A stretch of DNA of 64,000 bases, taken from positions 248,001 to 312,000 of the forward strand of contig JAYWVB010000012.1 of the NCBI GenBank assembly GCA_039881045.1. Reading direction: 5' to 3'. The position numbers and the translations under genes were made by a program. Positions 11,800-22,675 of the stretch are shown here, one piece after another. The stretch comes from Chaetomium olivaceum. Taxonomy: Eukaryota; Ascomycota; Sordariomycetes; Sordariales; Chaetomiaceae. The notes under the pieces are model-generated. The model was given only the letters and a program-made list of their open reading frames with translations, ran no database searches and was not told the DNA's origin. How positions within the stretch are numbered: position 1 is the stretch's first letter; each line of letters starts with the position of its first letter.

Positions 11800-12582
11800 T
11801 TTGAACTCTGTCGGTTGGTGGGGATGAATAGAACTTGGAGGTGTGTGGTTGCAAATAGACGGCGGCGCTTTCATTGTGCTGGAACGACGTTGACTGTGCC
11901 GCGACCTCCTGCAGGCCACGGCAGCTCCTTACCCAGCCACATTGGTCCGCCACACCCCTTCGGCCCGTGGTTGGAGTTACATTACACTTCCTTCGCAAGC
12001 CAAGACATTTGGGACACAGCACAGTGACACTCGCTGTCTTTGAGGGCCAAGGGACTTAAAAGATTAGAATGGCGGCTCTGTCTTCCAATCTGGAAAGGGG
12101 AGGTTTAGTTACTTTGATGATTCTTGGTATCGATCAGGAGTCCACTTTCTTCGGTTGATGTCGTTGCCTGGGAAGGAAAGGGTGGAAGGAGAGAAAGGGC
12201 GAAAGGAGAGTACGTGTTGTGCCGTTGTTAATGGCTTCTTGGAAATTGCATTTGGGGTTGAGCCGTGTGGGGAGAAACGGAAGGGAGTAATCAGGCTACT
12301 GCAACCATCTTCGAGCAGCACAATTCCCGTCCCTCGCGGCAGTGCCATGGTTAAACCCGGAATTCTCACCACATATACAACTTCGAAGAACAACAATCCT
12401 TGTATCATCAGATCAGTGTCAGTCTAAACAATTCCGGTGCGAAACACAATATCTCACTCTGTTTTCCTCAGACCAACAAGGCCCACATTTCTTTCGACTC
12501 CTCGGCTTCAGCTAAGAAAACCACACCCGTCACCGGTAGGGCCTTAAGCTCTCAATCAGCGCCCAGCGGCAACAAGCACACC
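11800..12582. other. Divergent intergenic region
   Basis: Upstream region of both the minus-strand unknown gene and MC-type paralogue 2. No coding signal, and no obvious TATA box or repeat. Confidence 0.5.
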
Positions 12583-12855
12583 ATGTGCAGAGTCACCATG
12601 TTCTGGTTGTACTGTCCTAGTGCTCTACGGTCCGAGCCTTATTGTCCATGGTGGGACCGCGCAATTGGCGAACCGATACCCTACAACAATGCCTTTCAGC
12701 GCTGGGCCGCCATATGCTGCTACTTGCATTATCCTGGCGAGGACTGCGACCGGTGTGCATTTTCGAGGGGTCGTAACCGAAGAGATATCGTCCTCGACAA
12801 TATGGAGTGCGTTTCTTGTAAGCTCCGCTCCAACCGTGATCGACCTTTGGGGTAG
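12583..12855 (+). CDS. MC-type cysteine/CxxC protein, paralogue 2 (90 aa)
   Basis: Short intronless gene. The start ATG at 12583 aligns residue for residue with the two neighbours: C2, C11, C21-P22, D25, C45-C46, H49, then C55xxC58 and C76xxC79. It therefore contains only the shared cysteine core, without any C-terminal extension. The central part (residues 26-44) is variable. The two CxxC pairs suggest metal binding (inference). No signal peptide. An open frame extends upstream to 12400, but the paralogue alignment argues against it being translated. Confidence 0.65.
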   Translation: MCRVTMFWLYCPSALRSEPYCPWWDRAIGEPIPYNNAFQRWAAICCYLHYPGEDCDRCAFSRGRNRRDIVLDNMECVSCKLRSNRDRPLG

Positions 12856-13621
12856 ACCCAGCGAAGACTCTGGGATTCGGGTTCGGAGATGAGTGGTGAC
12901 TATGAAGGCCAGGGGCGAGGTGGATAAAAGGCATCAGAGATTATGGACAGTCAGTTTTCGCTGGCCAACGTTTGTAACATGAATGAAAATCAGGATTCAG
13001 GGCTGTAACACCGCTACGTTGGTTTAGGCGATGAGGAATACATACAGTGGGTTTACTCGGTGAATCAGGATCGACGTGTGAATGGTGCCGTTGGTAGCGA
13101 GTATAGGTAGGTACGTACTTCAAGCTGTTTGCGGGAAGCGATCAAGTGTGGTGGCACCCGCTAAATCATCCAATCTTCCGTTGATTGTGTTTATTGTTTT
13201 TCAAATAACAGGTAGCCTAGTCGACCCCGGTTGTGTGACAAGCCAAACACAATCAATATTTTGTGAGCGCTATTTGTGACGGGGTGAGCAAGCCGGCGAA
13301 CACTCTTTTACGGTGTCCCTCCTCTATAATTTAACCAAGCTAACCAAGGGAGGCTGTCTTCATTTCTTCCCTCATTCACAATTCCGAACCCCAGCTTTTA
13401 CATTGCGCGTTACCCACAACGCGTAGCTGGTAGTCTATCACTTCTACGTACGACATCGACAGTCTCTTTCAAGAGGGATCATCCACCCACAGTTACGACT
13501 GGTCCAGTCCCCAAGCAAGTCACCCCTCAGTCCCCGATCTGTGCGCCAGGCTAATACAACGATCCCAGAGACGCTCTCCGCGGCCCTCGCACCTAGCAAC
13601 AACCTCGACTAGCACGCCACC
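12856..13621. other. Intergenic between paralogues 2 and 3
   Basis: No gene is seen. The part before 13622 is CA/CT-rich and probably forms the promoter and leader of paralogue 3. Confidence 0.5.
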
Positions 13622-14080
13622 ATGTGCCAAGGGGTACTGACCCGCTTCTACTGCTGCCTTGCGGCCATGGGATTCCTGTGTTGTCCCTACTATGACGGCA
13701 TAGACACGTACAGATTCTGGCGCACTGAATGGTGCAGCGACATGTGGGTTTGCTGTGAATCACATTCCGGCCCATGCGAACTATGTCCCAGACTGCTCGA
13801 TCCCGGCAACGTCCAGTATTACGACTGCAATGACGGGAGGTGCAAATATTGCGCAGAAAATGGGATCTCGCTCGGCCTTGAAGAGCTCAAGGCGGTACGT
13901 GCAAGGCTGGCGTCAAGGTGTGATTCTGCCCCATTGCCTGTCCGAAGTGACAAGATATTCACGTTCCAGGTCATCGGCCAACGGAAACGGAAGTCCAAGG
14001 CACAGGGCCAAACCACAACGGATAAACCCTCGGAAGGAGAAAATGCAACTCTCGGCTCCGAAAAGCTGGATTTGGAATAG
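13622..14080 (+). CDS. MC-type cysteine/CxxC protein, paralogue 3 (152 aa)
   Basis: Intronless gene; the N-terminal MCQGVLTRFYC matches MCKGKLIRFFC of the protein at 10056. Cysteine core: C2, C11-C12, C20-C21, P22, D25, C44-C45, H48, C52xxC55, C69, C74xxC77. The remaining 75 residues are basic (QRKRKSKAQ) and polar, without cysteines, so the C-terminal region differs in charge from the acidic tail of paralogue 1. No signal peptide or membrane segment; probably intracellular. Together with 10056 and 12583 it forms a same-strand cluster of three within 4 kb, best explained by local duplication. Function unknown; metal binding is inferred only from the CxxC pairs. Confidence 0.75.
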   Translation: MCQGVLTRFYCCLAAMGFLCCPYYDGIDTYRFWRTEWCSDMWVCCESHSGPCELCPRLLDPGNVQYYDCNDGRCKYCAENGISLGLEELKAVRARLASRCDSAPLPVRSDKIFTFQVIGQRKRKSKAQGQTTTDKPSEGENATLGSEKLDLE

Positions 14081-14475
14081 AAGCCGGGGAGGAGGCTATT
14101 CAGATTCAGGCAGGGTCGAGAGAAAACAGGCACTGCTTAGATACGGAAGCAGTGCTTGGAAGCAGGATAAAGGGTAGCCTAATAAATCGCACCTTACCTA
14201 TCATTATGTGCCCCGATACCCAAACTTGTCCCGCTGGTTTACACGTAAATGCCACGCCATCAAGAGTCATATCCAAAGGTACGATAATACAAACAAGAAC
14301 AAGAACACAACAAGCCTCCCCACTCTTTGCCGCCCACCGCCTCATCATCGAAAACAATGCCTCAACTCCTTCCCCCTACCCAGAAGGACCTCCACGTTCA
14401 GCCATACACTCCAGCGGGTCCATATCCAAAGATAAAGCACCGGCACAAACAACAACCACACAACACCCTCCCCTT
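14081..14475. other. Convergent 3' spacer
   Basis: Lies between the stop of MC-type paralogue 3 and the stop of the GT25-like gene. AC-rich, low-complexity open frames are present but none is convincing. Confidence 0.45.
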
Positions 14476-16001
14476 CTACTCCGGCCCCGCCTCCTCATCG
14501 GGAAACTGGTCCCTAAACTCGGTCCCCCCATCCAAAAGCACATCCGCATTCAGCCTGACGCTCCACCTTACCATATCCGTCATGGCATTCTCCCGCCACC
14601 CATCCCCATGATTCCCAATATCACTCATCGCGCTCGCCGGCCCCGCCGGCCGGTGGTGCTGGAACAGGCCCGGCTGCGTCGTCAAGCACTGCCTGCCCGC
14701 GCCGCGCCCCTTCTCCCCCTCACAATACCACCGCAGCAACAGGTCAAACGCGGCCGTCACGCCCTTCACCCGACCTCGTACAGCAGCTTCTGCGCGCCCT
14801 TCTGGCTGACCGCGTACCCCAGCGTGCACACGCCCTCCTGCACGTGGTGGTACGCGCGCGTGTGGGGTGGGTATTTCTCCTTGAGCGTGAAGGGGATGTT
14901 GAAGGTCCACAGGTTCTTCTTGGGCGCCACCGTCACGTCGCCCTCGCGGATCACGCGCGCCTTGGGCACGTGCGGGCTGCGCTCGAAGGGGAAGTGCATG
15001 CCGCAGTGGCCGATCCAGAGGACGTCCCAGCTGTCGCCGTAGGGGGAGGTGGTGGGTGGGGTGGTGGGCGGTAAGGAGGAGAAGGAGAGGTCGGGCAGCA
15101 CGCCGGGGGAGTCCGGGGAGGGATGTGGGTAGGTCTCGTCTGCGTAGGCTGGGGCCGAGGCGGGGCTGTTGTGGAGGGGCTGGGTGAGGGCGTGGGAGGA
15201 GAGGGCGAAGTCGGTGAGTTGCGAGCGGATGCGTATGTCCCAGTCGACGTCGTCTTCGAGGATCAGGGCGGAGGAGAGGTTGCGTTGGACGACTCTGGTG
15301 GAGGTTGTTAGTTATGGGTTCGCTTACCTATGGTCGGGACCAAGTCATTGTATGGTGGGGCACGGTGGGGGCGGCTAGGGGGCACAGGTAGGGAGGGTCT
15401 TACTCTCGGATGGCGTTCATATGGGCGCGCCATGAGCCGATGGAGGCATCCTTGAGACGCTCTTTATCTTTGGCCATGGGGACAGCCTTGTCGGGCACGT
15501 CGGCGCCAGCCACGCCATCGATAAACTCGATCTCCATGTTGCTAAGGGCAGCCTGCAGAACCATGCCATCGCGGCGGTCTGTCCGCGACGGGAGGCCAAC
15601 TACAAAGATTTTCTCAAACTAGAAGTCAAGGTCAATGTTAGGTACTATATACACACAAAAGACTGTCTGGACTAGTCACTGGTGCGTAGCGGTTGGGCAT
15701 ACTAGATAAGGGCGACGGGAACGGGACGCTGGGAAAAGGAAGCCAAGAAATGAGATGGTATGATATGAGAACCACAAAACAAAACAAAAAACTATCGAAG
15801 TGTTACACTCACTCCCAAGGTAGAATTTTGAATGTCGGCCATGAGGCGGCCCCCGGAAGAGGCCGATTTCTGGCTGGCCACTGTCGGGTTCCCGGCATTG
15901 CTGGTGACGCGGAATTGAAAGAATAAAAGTGTAACTGCTATGAGCGTCCCCACCACGTATAGGATACGTCTTGGCGGCTGTCGCGAATGCATTTGTTCCA
16001 T
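14476..16001 (-). CDS. GT25-like glycosyltransferase, type II membrane protein
   Basis: Probable Golgi/ER glycosyltransferase of the GT25 (LPS-biosynthesis-like) family found widely in fungi; donor and acceptor unknown. Minus-strand exons 16001-15813, 15618-15404 and 15294-14476 give about 407 aa. Residues 11-30 form a signal anchor after a short basic tail (QPPRR). The family start block FEKIFVVGLPSRTDRRD follows at residue 64, and LILEDDVDWD with its acidic metal/nucleotide-sugar motif lies near residue 148. DVLWIGHCG and GYAVSQKGAQKLLYEVG follow. At 14769-14771 one base is missing from a G/C run: the frame closes after YEVG, while KGVTAAFDLLLRWYCEG continues in the next frame to 14476. The 194-bp first intron has a standard GTGAGT donor. 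Confidence 0.8.
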
Positions 16002-16728
16002 GTGACGTGACCTTTTGAAATGAGCACTGGCACGAGAATTTGTGCGTGTGGCGGAAGGCGGAGACGGGACGTGCCTCGAAAAAGGGACTTCACCTCAGAT
16101 TCAAGGGAACCCGAGGAACAATTGCGGCACAGCACAGCAGGCCACAGGTGCCCTGCCCTGCTGCAGGGGCCGTAGAGGGTACACTGCCGCATCGAAATGA
16201 ATGGTTTCCATAATCGGCATTGATAGGGAAAGCTCCCCAATCAGAGTACAGGATGGAACACGGTAAAGTGGATCCCACAGCCGAAACAATGCAGAATGAT
16301 GGCACACACGCCCAGCTCCCCACCTCTCCCCCACCAGAGGGGCAGCGAGCACAGCTTCTTTTCCACACTCGAAATCCTGCTGCAACCCACACTCGAACAC
16401 TGTCGAGCCACAATACATACAATCAAGGTAATCGACTCGCCATTGATCAACCGCAATCCCACATCGCGGATCTGTGGCCCAGTGTTGCATATTCCATTCC
16501 CAGCTACCTATACCGGTATAGTCACCCCACTGAAACGATAATTTTAGTGATGATGGCTCCTCCCGACCGGATCAAGGCGGCTTCTCCGGAAGATGCTGCG
16601 AGTAACCACTGCGACCACGAAACGCATCCCCACCCACCGTTTTTCAAAACATATCCATATCCCCTTTTCTTCGACACACCAAATCATGAACCTTCATCCC
16701 TGACGGCATTGGGTTTCTGGCTCGCAGG
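16002..16728. other. Divergent intergenic region
   Basis: Common upstream region of the GT25-like gene and the surface protein gene at 16729. No supported gene. Open frames here are short and lack domains. Confidence 0.5.
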
Positions 16729-17787
16729 ATGGTTCCCAAAGTTCAGCGGTCTATACTTCAGCGATCGGTACTACCGCTGATACTGCTCCGGCTCACAACA
16801 CTCGGCCTGCTTTTCCTATTTCCGAGCCTAAGCTATGCTGCCAATCCCCCAGGGCAATTCTTCCAGCCAGGGGCTAAAAGGGTCTGGCGGGTTGGGGAAA
16901 TCATGACGATCGAGTACCAAACGACACTAACAAATTACACCATCGCACTATGGCAAGAAGCCCTACCCCGGGCGAACGCGGCACGCAAGGGCCCGATATT
17001 GTACCGTGAGTTTGTCTTGGGATGGTGGAAACCCGAATGCGTCTCTAATTCAACCCACGCAGGAACCACGACAGGCCCGGATACCGGGTTCAAGTGGAAA
17101 GTTCAGCTCTATGGTCTCGACTTGAAGGAGTCCAATATGTTCTTCCTATGGCTGAAGGAAGGGGGCCCCGATAATCAGGATAACATGAACGCGAACCGCA
17201 TGTCCACACCTTACTTCAACATCACCAATGCGCCACTCCCGGATACCACGTCCAAGTCTCCGACCACCACACAGCTCTCAACATCTAGCGAACTGTCAAC
17301 ATCTACGAGCGAGTCGACGGTATCACTATCACCTACCACATCATCATCTACGTCGGCTGAAACCACATCGTTGCCAACCGGGCCTTCCGCGGCGGATGAC
17401 CCCGAACCATCTTCTCGCGCTGAAACCGGCTTGCCCGTAGGTGTACAGGCAGGGATCGGCGTCGGCGTGTCTGCCATTGGCCTCGCATGTATTTTCTGCG
17501 CCTTCTTTTGGTACCGGCACCTCCAGAAGAAGCGGCAACTTTTGGCCGGTGCCCAGCAAAAAGACTTTTCGTCATACTCCCCCGCCATGAGCGACCCCTG
17601 GAAGGTCTCCGAACTGCCTCCCGGTCATTTCCATAGCCCTCCAGCTGAGCTGCGGGGAAGCAATTACCTCAGGCCGACTACCGAGCTACGAAACGGCTAC
17701 TCCCCTGTTGAGATAGGAGCAGGACGAGACTTTGCCGAAATGCCTACCACAAGGGACTCCCGCCCTTCGGAGTTGGGCAATCAATGA
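16729..17787 (+). CDS. Single-pass cell-surface protein with Ser/Thr stalk (333 aa)
   Basis: Two exons, 16729-17005 and 17063-17787. The N-terminus has a long signal peptide (about residues 10-37, LPLILLRLTTLGLLFLF to SLSYA). The ectodomain of about 110 residues contains VWRVGEIMTIEYQTT, N-glycosylation sites (NYT, NIT) and WKVQLYGLDL, resembling the Kre9/Knh1-type beta-sandwich found at fungal cell surfaces (weak resemblance). A Ser/Thr-rich stalk (about residues 155-215) leads to one TM helix (VQAGIGVGVSAIGLACIF) and a cytoplasmic tail rich in Pro and Ser. The architecture resembles wall-stress sensors or mucin-like receptors. The 57-bp intron is a multiple of three without a stop, so its retention would keep the frame; splicing is preferred for its GTGAGT donor and CACGCAG acceptor. 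Confidence 0.75.
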   Translation: MVPKVQRSILQRSVLPLILLRLTTLGLLFLFPSLSYAANPPGQFFQPGAKRVWRVGEIMTIEYQTTLTNYTIALWQEALPRANAARKGPILYREFVLGWWKPECVSNSTHAGTTTGPDTGFKWKVQLYGLDLKESNMFFLWLKEGGPDNQDNMNANRMSTPYFNITNAPLPDTTSKSPTTTQLSTSSELSTSTSESTVSLSPTTSSSTSAETTSLPTGPSAADDPEPSSRAETGLPVGVQAGIGVGVSAIGLACIFCAFFWYRHLQKKRQLLAGAQQKDFSSYSPAMSDPWKVSELPPGHFHSPPAELRGSNYLRPTTELRNGYSPVEIGAGRDFAEMPTTRDSRPSELGNQ

Positions 17788-18208
17788 CCCGGAGAGAGAG
17801 AAAGTATGGATGATTGGAAGAAGATTCTATGTACATATCAGGTGTTATGCATAATGTATCAATATTACGATCGCTGAGGGACGGAAACAAACGATACCGC
17901 GAAGCACACCTCGAGTTGCGTTTGAAGATGCCTATATACATGGCCATTGACCCCAGCCAGGTTGGCTAGCAATGCTATTTACACTAGAAAGAAGCTTTCA
18001 CTCGACGAGTTACCAGTAACTGGCCCCTCGGTCTCGCAAAGATGCGCCTCCGCTCGACCGACTCCGACTACAAGCACTGAGAGTAGTAGTCGTTCTGGGC
18101 CCGGCAAGTCGAGCCCGACGCACACGAGGTGCACCCGCTCCAGTCCCGTCCGCCACATTGACCCCTATTGAAAGGTTAGTGATTTTCATTGATTCAGGGA
18201 GGCCAGCT
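17788..18208. other. Convergent 3' spacer
   Basis: Region between the surface protein stop and the DUF1996 gene stop. No coding signal or notable repeat. Confidence 0.5.
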
Positions 18209-19459
18209 TTATTGCACTTGCCACTTAGAGACCTGGCATGAGCCACCACCATTGCCAGGGGTTCCACCGCCATTGCCCGGGTTAGACCCTATTAGACCGT
18301 CAGCATCATCTCATACCAGCAAAGACAACTCGAGTAGCTCACCACCGCCATTCCCAGCCCCCGGCTGCGGCCCAGTAGGCTCAATACCGCCCGGCAACCC
18401 CTCCAGCCACCCATCAATCTGCTCCGCCACCTTCTTCTCCTGCTTGCACTGATTCCCCACCGCAATACTCTGACTCTTCAGCGTCGGACACACCACATCA
18501 CAGTTATCATCCATCGCCCGCTGCAACGAGTCCGCCTTCCACCCAAACACATAATCCCCATGCGTGCCATACCCCGTATAGTCCCCATACGACCACACAA
18601 ACGGCTGGCTGCCGTCCTCGGGCCACAGCGCCCGATCATTAAACCGCCGCGTATCCCAAATCACCTCATAAAACAGCTGCGGGATCGGGACCGGGTGACT
18701 CGCCGGGCACGGCCCCCCCGCTCTCAAACGTCCCGCTCGCCGGGTAGGCCACGTGGTCCGAGTGGTTGGGCGTGTCGAGGTTGACGCCGTCCCAGCAGGT
18801 CGGGAAGCGCACGTTGGCCATGATGCCCTCCTTGCAGGGCTGCGTGGGCATCGACGTCGTCTCCCCTGTCCGCGTGTACATGGTCTCGAGGCAGGTGAAG
18901 GTCAGCTGGCGGAACTTGGCCGCCTCGGCCGCCGTGCGGTACATGGGGCTGCCGACGATCATGCGGAACCCGGGCTGGAAGGCGGTGACTTTGGCGTTCT
19001 GGTACGAGGCCGTGTAGTACACGGTCATGCCCCCGCCGCGCGCGCTGTCGAAGTCCACGTTGGGGCGTTGGGGGACGCGGATGTAGCTGCCGTTGCGGGC
19101 GCGGAAGAAGAGCGTGGCCGTCCAGTAGTTGGAGAAGTCCTCGGCGAAGGTGCAGGTCGTGCAGGTGGCTTCTTCGCCGATGTTGTGGCGGGTCGGGTCC
19201 ATGGTGATGTTGAACATGTTGCCGCCGACGATTTGGTGGAGGTGGGGGGATTGGGACGCGCCGGGGAAGACGAGGCTGCATTCCGGGCAGGTGGTGTTAG
19301 TGATAGTAGGGAAGGATGGCTGGATGGGATGGGGGACACGAACGGATCCAGGCGCTCGGTGACGAGCTCGGAGCACGAAAACCGGAGGACGGCATCGACG
19401 CTCGGTGCCCCGGCGAGTGCCAGGGCAGCGGCAAGCAGGCTTCGCTGCTGAAGCTTCAT
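18209..19459 (-). CDS. DUF1996 secreted protein (about 375 aa), one frame break
   Basis: Extracellular fungal protein of the DUF1996 family, biochemical role unknown. Minus-strand exons are 19459-19344, 19275-18343 and 18288-18209. Signal peptide at residues 1-23 (LLAAALALAGAPSVDA). Family landmarks: LRFSCSELVTERLDP, then SPHLHQIVGGNMFN after intron 1, TCTTCTFAEDFSNYWTATL, FPTCWDGVNLDTPNHSDHV and FYEVIWDTRRF. Intron 1 has a GTTCGT donor with a CACTAAC branch; intron 2 has GTGAGC/TAG. The C-terminus is Gly/Asn-rich and ends GGGSCQVSKWQVQ. At 18713-18719 a seven-base run carries one base too many: the frame fails after TFESGG, while PCPASHPVPIPQLFYEV follows in the next frame. A TATA-like element lies about 125 bp upstream. 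Confidence 0.85.
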
Positions 19460-22400
19460 TGTCGGCTGAGAGACGGTTGACTTGACACGAAGCAGAAGTT
19501 GACCGGGCTGGGAGGGTTCGTTGTAAAGCTGTCAAAGTCAATGCTCGTCGATCACCCGTGACAGGGCGGGCAGATCCCCTTTCTTATATCTCCCGCCCCT
19601 GGCACGACCCCCTTCAGTTTCCTCGACCCATGGCGGTGATCCTCAGTTCCGACCTCCCTGCTGTTCCGGTTCAAGCCAAGCAGAGTTGCACTCCGAATAC
19701 GCCGGTCATGCCATGCTCCGCGTTCGGGCGACAAACGGCCGACGTTGAAGGTATCCACGTGCCAATATTGACATCGTGGGGGGTCGAGCTCCGGTTGAAT
19801 GCAGAGTTACAATGGCCATATTAACCGTTACTTAACTGAGGGAGGCTCTAGTGTTCCTCACGTCTCCAGAGGAGGGCATTCGTGGATTTGACGGGATAAT
19901 GCGGGGAATAGGAACAGGGGTATTAGAGAAACCCGGGGGTTGGAGCTTCTACCAAGTTTCCATGCGTCTTCGTTGCTTCGGGGTGCATTCTGCATGCCGA
20001 GTGCCACCTTGAAATGGCAGCGATTCTCGGTAGAGTCGTACCGTACCAGACGCCACGGGCCCGGTCCGTCCCCTTTTGGCCGTTGCCTGCCCATTTGAGC
20101 TCGGGGCGATCTTCCCCGTGGAACATCCGACCTGTCATGGGCAAATCCTCGACTTTTCCGAGCCAAGCTCTGCAAAAATGACAGGCTTTGTGGCCCTTGT
20201 AAGGGTTTTCTGACATTTCCCCGTCTCGCTCGGGGGTTCTTTTATTGAGGCTTGACATTCCTATGCAACCCGAGAATGCAGCCCATCGAACGTTGGGCTT
20301 CGAGGGCCAACGGGCCCCGTTTGGCACAAACCACAAGTCGGAGGGAGGGAAGGTTACCTTCAAGTTTGTAGTGTGCATGGTGGGAATCTTGGTGCAGTGG
20401 TGTAGATAAACAAGGTGTCAGCTGAGGCGCCGGAGAGAAGCGCGCGATATTAACCACATGTTGGACACCTGCTTTCCTGGGACAGGAGACGCTGAAGCAA
20501 CATCGGGGCTTCGAGAAGCTTGCAGCGCGCCTCTTGGCGAAGATATAACCCGGATTCAGTGATGGAGGCGCAAAAGCACTATCGAGTTTTCATTTGGGAT
20601 ATATTGTTTGCCCGATGCTGAGCAACTAACAATCCGTCCATAGGCTGTCCAGTGCCCTCCCCTGAACATCGCCAATATCTCTTCCCAGGTTTTGAACTTA
20701 CCGTTGCTGTGGACTCATCCGCCGCCTAAATGGTTAATCTATTCCCTCGCTCTGAAGGCATGGTGACGTTGAACGAATATTCGACGTTGTTCCGTGCTTT
20801 TTCTAGAAGAAATTAACCAGCGGCTGAGGGCATGTGACGCAGCTGCCCCCAACAGAGGAGAGATAACCATTTGACTCGTGGGGTCGGGGTAGTTGTTGCG
20901 TTAGCTACCGCAACTGTAGGCATTTTTTGTTTTTGGCCTACTGTATCTAGCCATTCACCTTCAACCGTGTTATGAGTGTATTAAAACGATCAAGTTCCCC
21001 CAAAACCTGGGGTGGCAAAACACATGAAGTTTGGGTCCCTAAAACAACTTTGTCATCGGGGAATAGCACATGCTTCTGAAAAGCTGTCCACTTCGTGTGT
21101 CCATCAGGGTTGCAATGTCCATACACAATCAGACTGGGCTATCGCCGCAGGTTGACATGGTTGGCGTGGCTCACAACGGACGAGCGGAGACGACGGACGG
21201 AGAAGGCGGAGGGAGCATCGGGGTGTAGCGTTAGGGAAGAAAGCGAGGTTTACCCCACCAAAATGTTAATGCAACCTTGGCTGGTGCCTCACCGCCTCCG
21301 AGTTCTTCCCGGTCGTGGTGTATGATATCTGTGTTGGTGATCGGCGGGCGGCGTTTCTGGGCTTCAACCTGGACCCGGACACCCGGGAATGCCTCGGGCA
21401 CCTCTGTGCTAAACACATAGTCCCGGATTAGCCTACGCCCGCTCAGCCCTCCATACCATCCAGTCAACATCAGTAAATACGAGGCTTCAAACAACCGTAG
21501 TACTCTTGGAAAACCCAGCACCCTGCCCCGGTACAGTCCACTTCCTTAACCGCGCGTTTCATCATGGGTGTGTGGAACCCGCAAGCCAATTGTTCAGAGC
21601 CCCATACTTTTCTTGCCTGTATATTCGACTCACCAACAGGGCGTCTGTGTATTGCACCCGCTCGCGCGTCAGGGCCATCGCCGCTGAAGCGCATGGGAGG
21701 TCCCGCCCACGACTATGGAGACCGCAACAGCATCGGACGTGTCGTCTCTGTTGGCCTGCCTTTGACTCCCGATAAGGAGAAATAGGTAATACAGGTAACG
21801 CACCGGTCAGCCATGGGAGGACATTAAGAGTGACCACAGGGTGTAAGGAAAAGCGGAGGCGCCTCCGACAAAGGCTGCGATATTTGAGCGGACTGATTAG
21901 TCCCTCTTCTTCTCACCTACCTACCTCTAAGGTCTCGAACTACATGTAGGGGCTCAGAGTGACTTGAACACATGACGTGGCATACCTACAGGTTCATTGC
22001 TCGGCCACAAAAAAACGGAATACCAACACCGATTAATCCATTGGTCAGGGAAATTAGAAAGAAAAAAAAAGACAGTAGAAAGAGGTATACGACCCAACCC
22101 AGCACATCCAAACTCCCTCAAATACGGCCGTGAAACTCGGTAGGCAATGCATTTTGATCTGCATTTCCCTTTTCGTCATCATTGCTGTCTGTCCTTTTAG
22201 GGTGGTGTCGCAAGTTTTGTTAGGGAGACCAAGAAAGAAAGGGGTTGTTGAGTTCCTAGGGCTCTTCCTAAACTGAGCTCAGCCAGTCTTTTCAGCTTGC
22301 TCATCTCTGCTCGTCCAAAGTTTTCAGGCATTTTTATACCTCCCTTTTGGAGCATGTCAAATGTCCCGGGCGAATGCTGCACGTGAGGGAACAGCCAACC

Positions 22401-22675
22401 CGCATGAGGATTGGACCGCGGCCTGCGAACCGCCTTTTTTTGACACCTGCGAGGCTGTGTCAGACTGCCAGCTGGCTGTGGCTGGGTCATGCATAAGCCC
22501 ACGTCGGCAATGGGTCGGTTCCTCCAGTCTGCGAGATTCCAACCCAACTCAAACTTGGACTCTTCGCTTCCATGAGGAATACAATAAGGTGAACCCAACG
22601 AAACCCAAATTGACACCATTCACCCTGGAGTTTAACACGACTACTCTTTCGTTGCTCTTCGGGTTTTGAATTGTG
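19460..22675. other. 3.2-kb region without a supported gene
   Basis: Holds the promoter of the DUF1996 gene at its left end and that of the NACHT gene at its right end. A few short frames near 21.2-21.8 kb on the minus strand have protein-like composition (for example TGWYGGLSGRRLIRDYVF) and a GTGAGT donor, but no complete gene could be built. The part around 20.5-21.1 kb is more AT-rich. Nothing else is seen. Confidence 0.4.
19583..19588 (-). promoter_or_regulatory. TATA-like element upstream of the DUF1996 gene
   Basis: Reads TATAAG on the minus strand, about 125 bp upstream of the ATG at 19459. Position only; weak evidence. Confidence 0.4.

Noticed and set aside
14152..15042. 296-residue plus-strand frame beginning near another MC-like start
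   Set aside because: It runs opposite the GT25-like gene. The MCPDTQTCPAG at 14206 lacks the later CxxC core, so it is not a fourth paralogue.
21231..21837. Possible minus-strand gene with MALTRERVQYTDALL, a GTGAGT donor and TGWYGGLSGRRLIRDYVF
   Set aside because: No phase-consistent exon set gives more than short fragments, and no domain is recognised.
21949..22010. tRNA-like fragment on the minus strand (TGGCCGAGC, then GTTCAAGTC)
   Set aside because: The D-loop and T-loop words are present, but the T-stem pairs poorly and no acceptor or anticodon stem could be formed. At most a relic.
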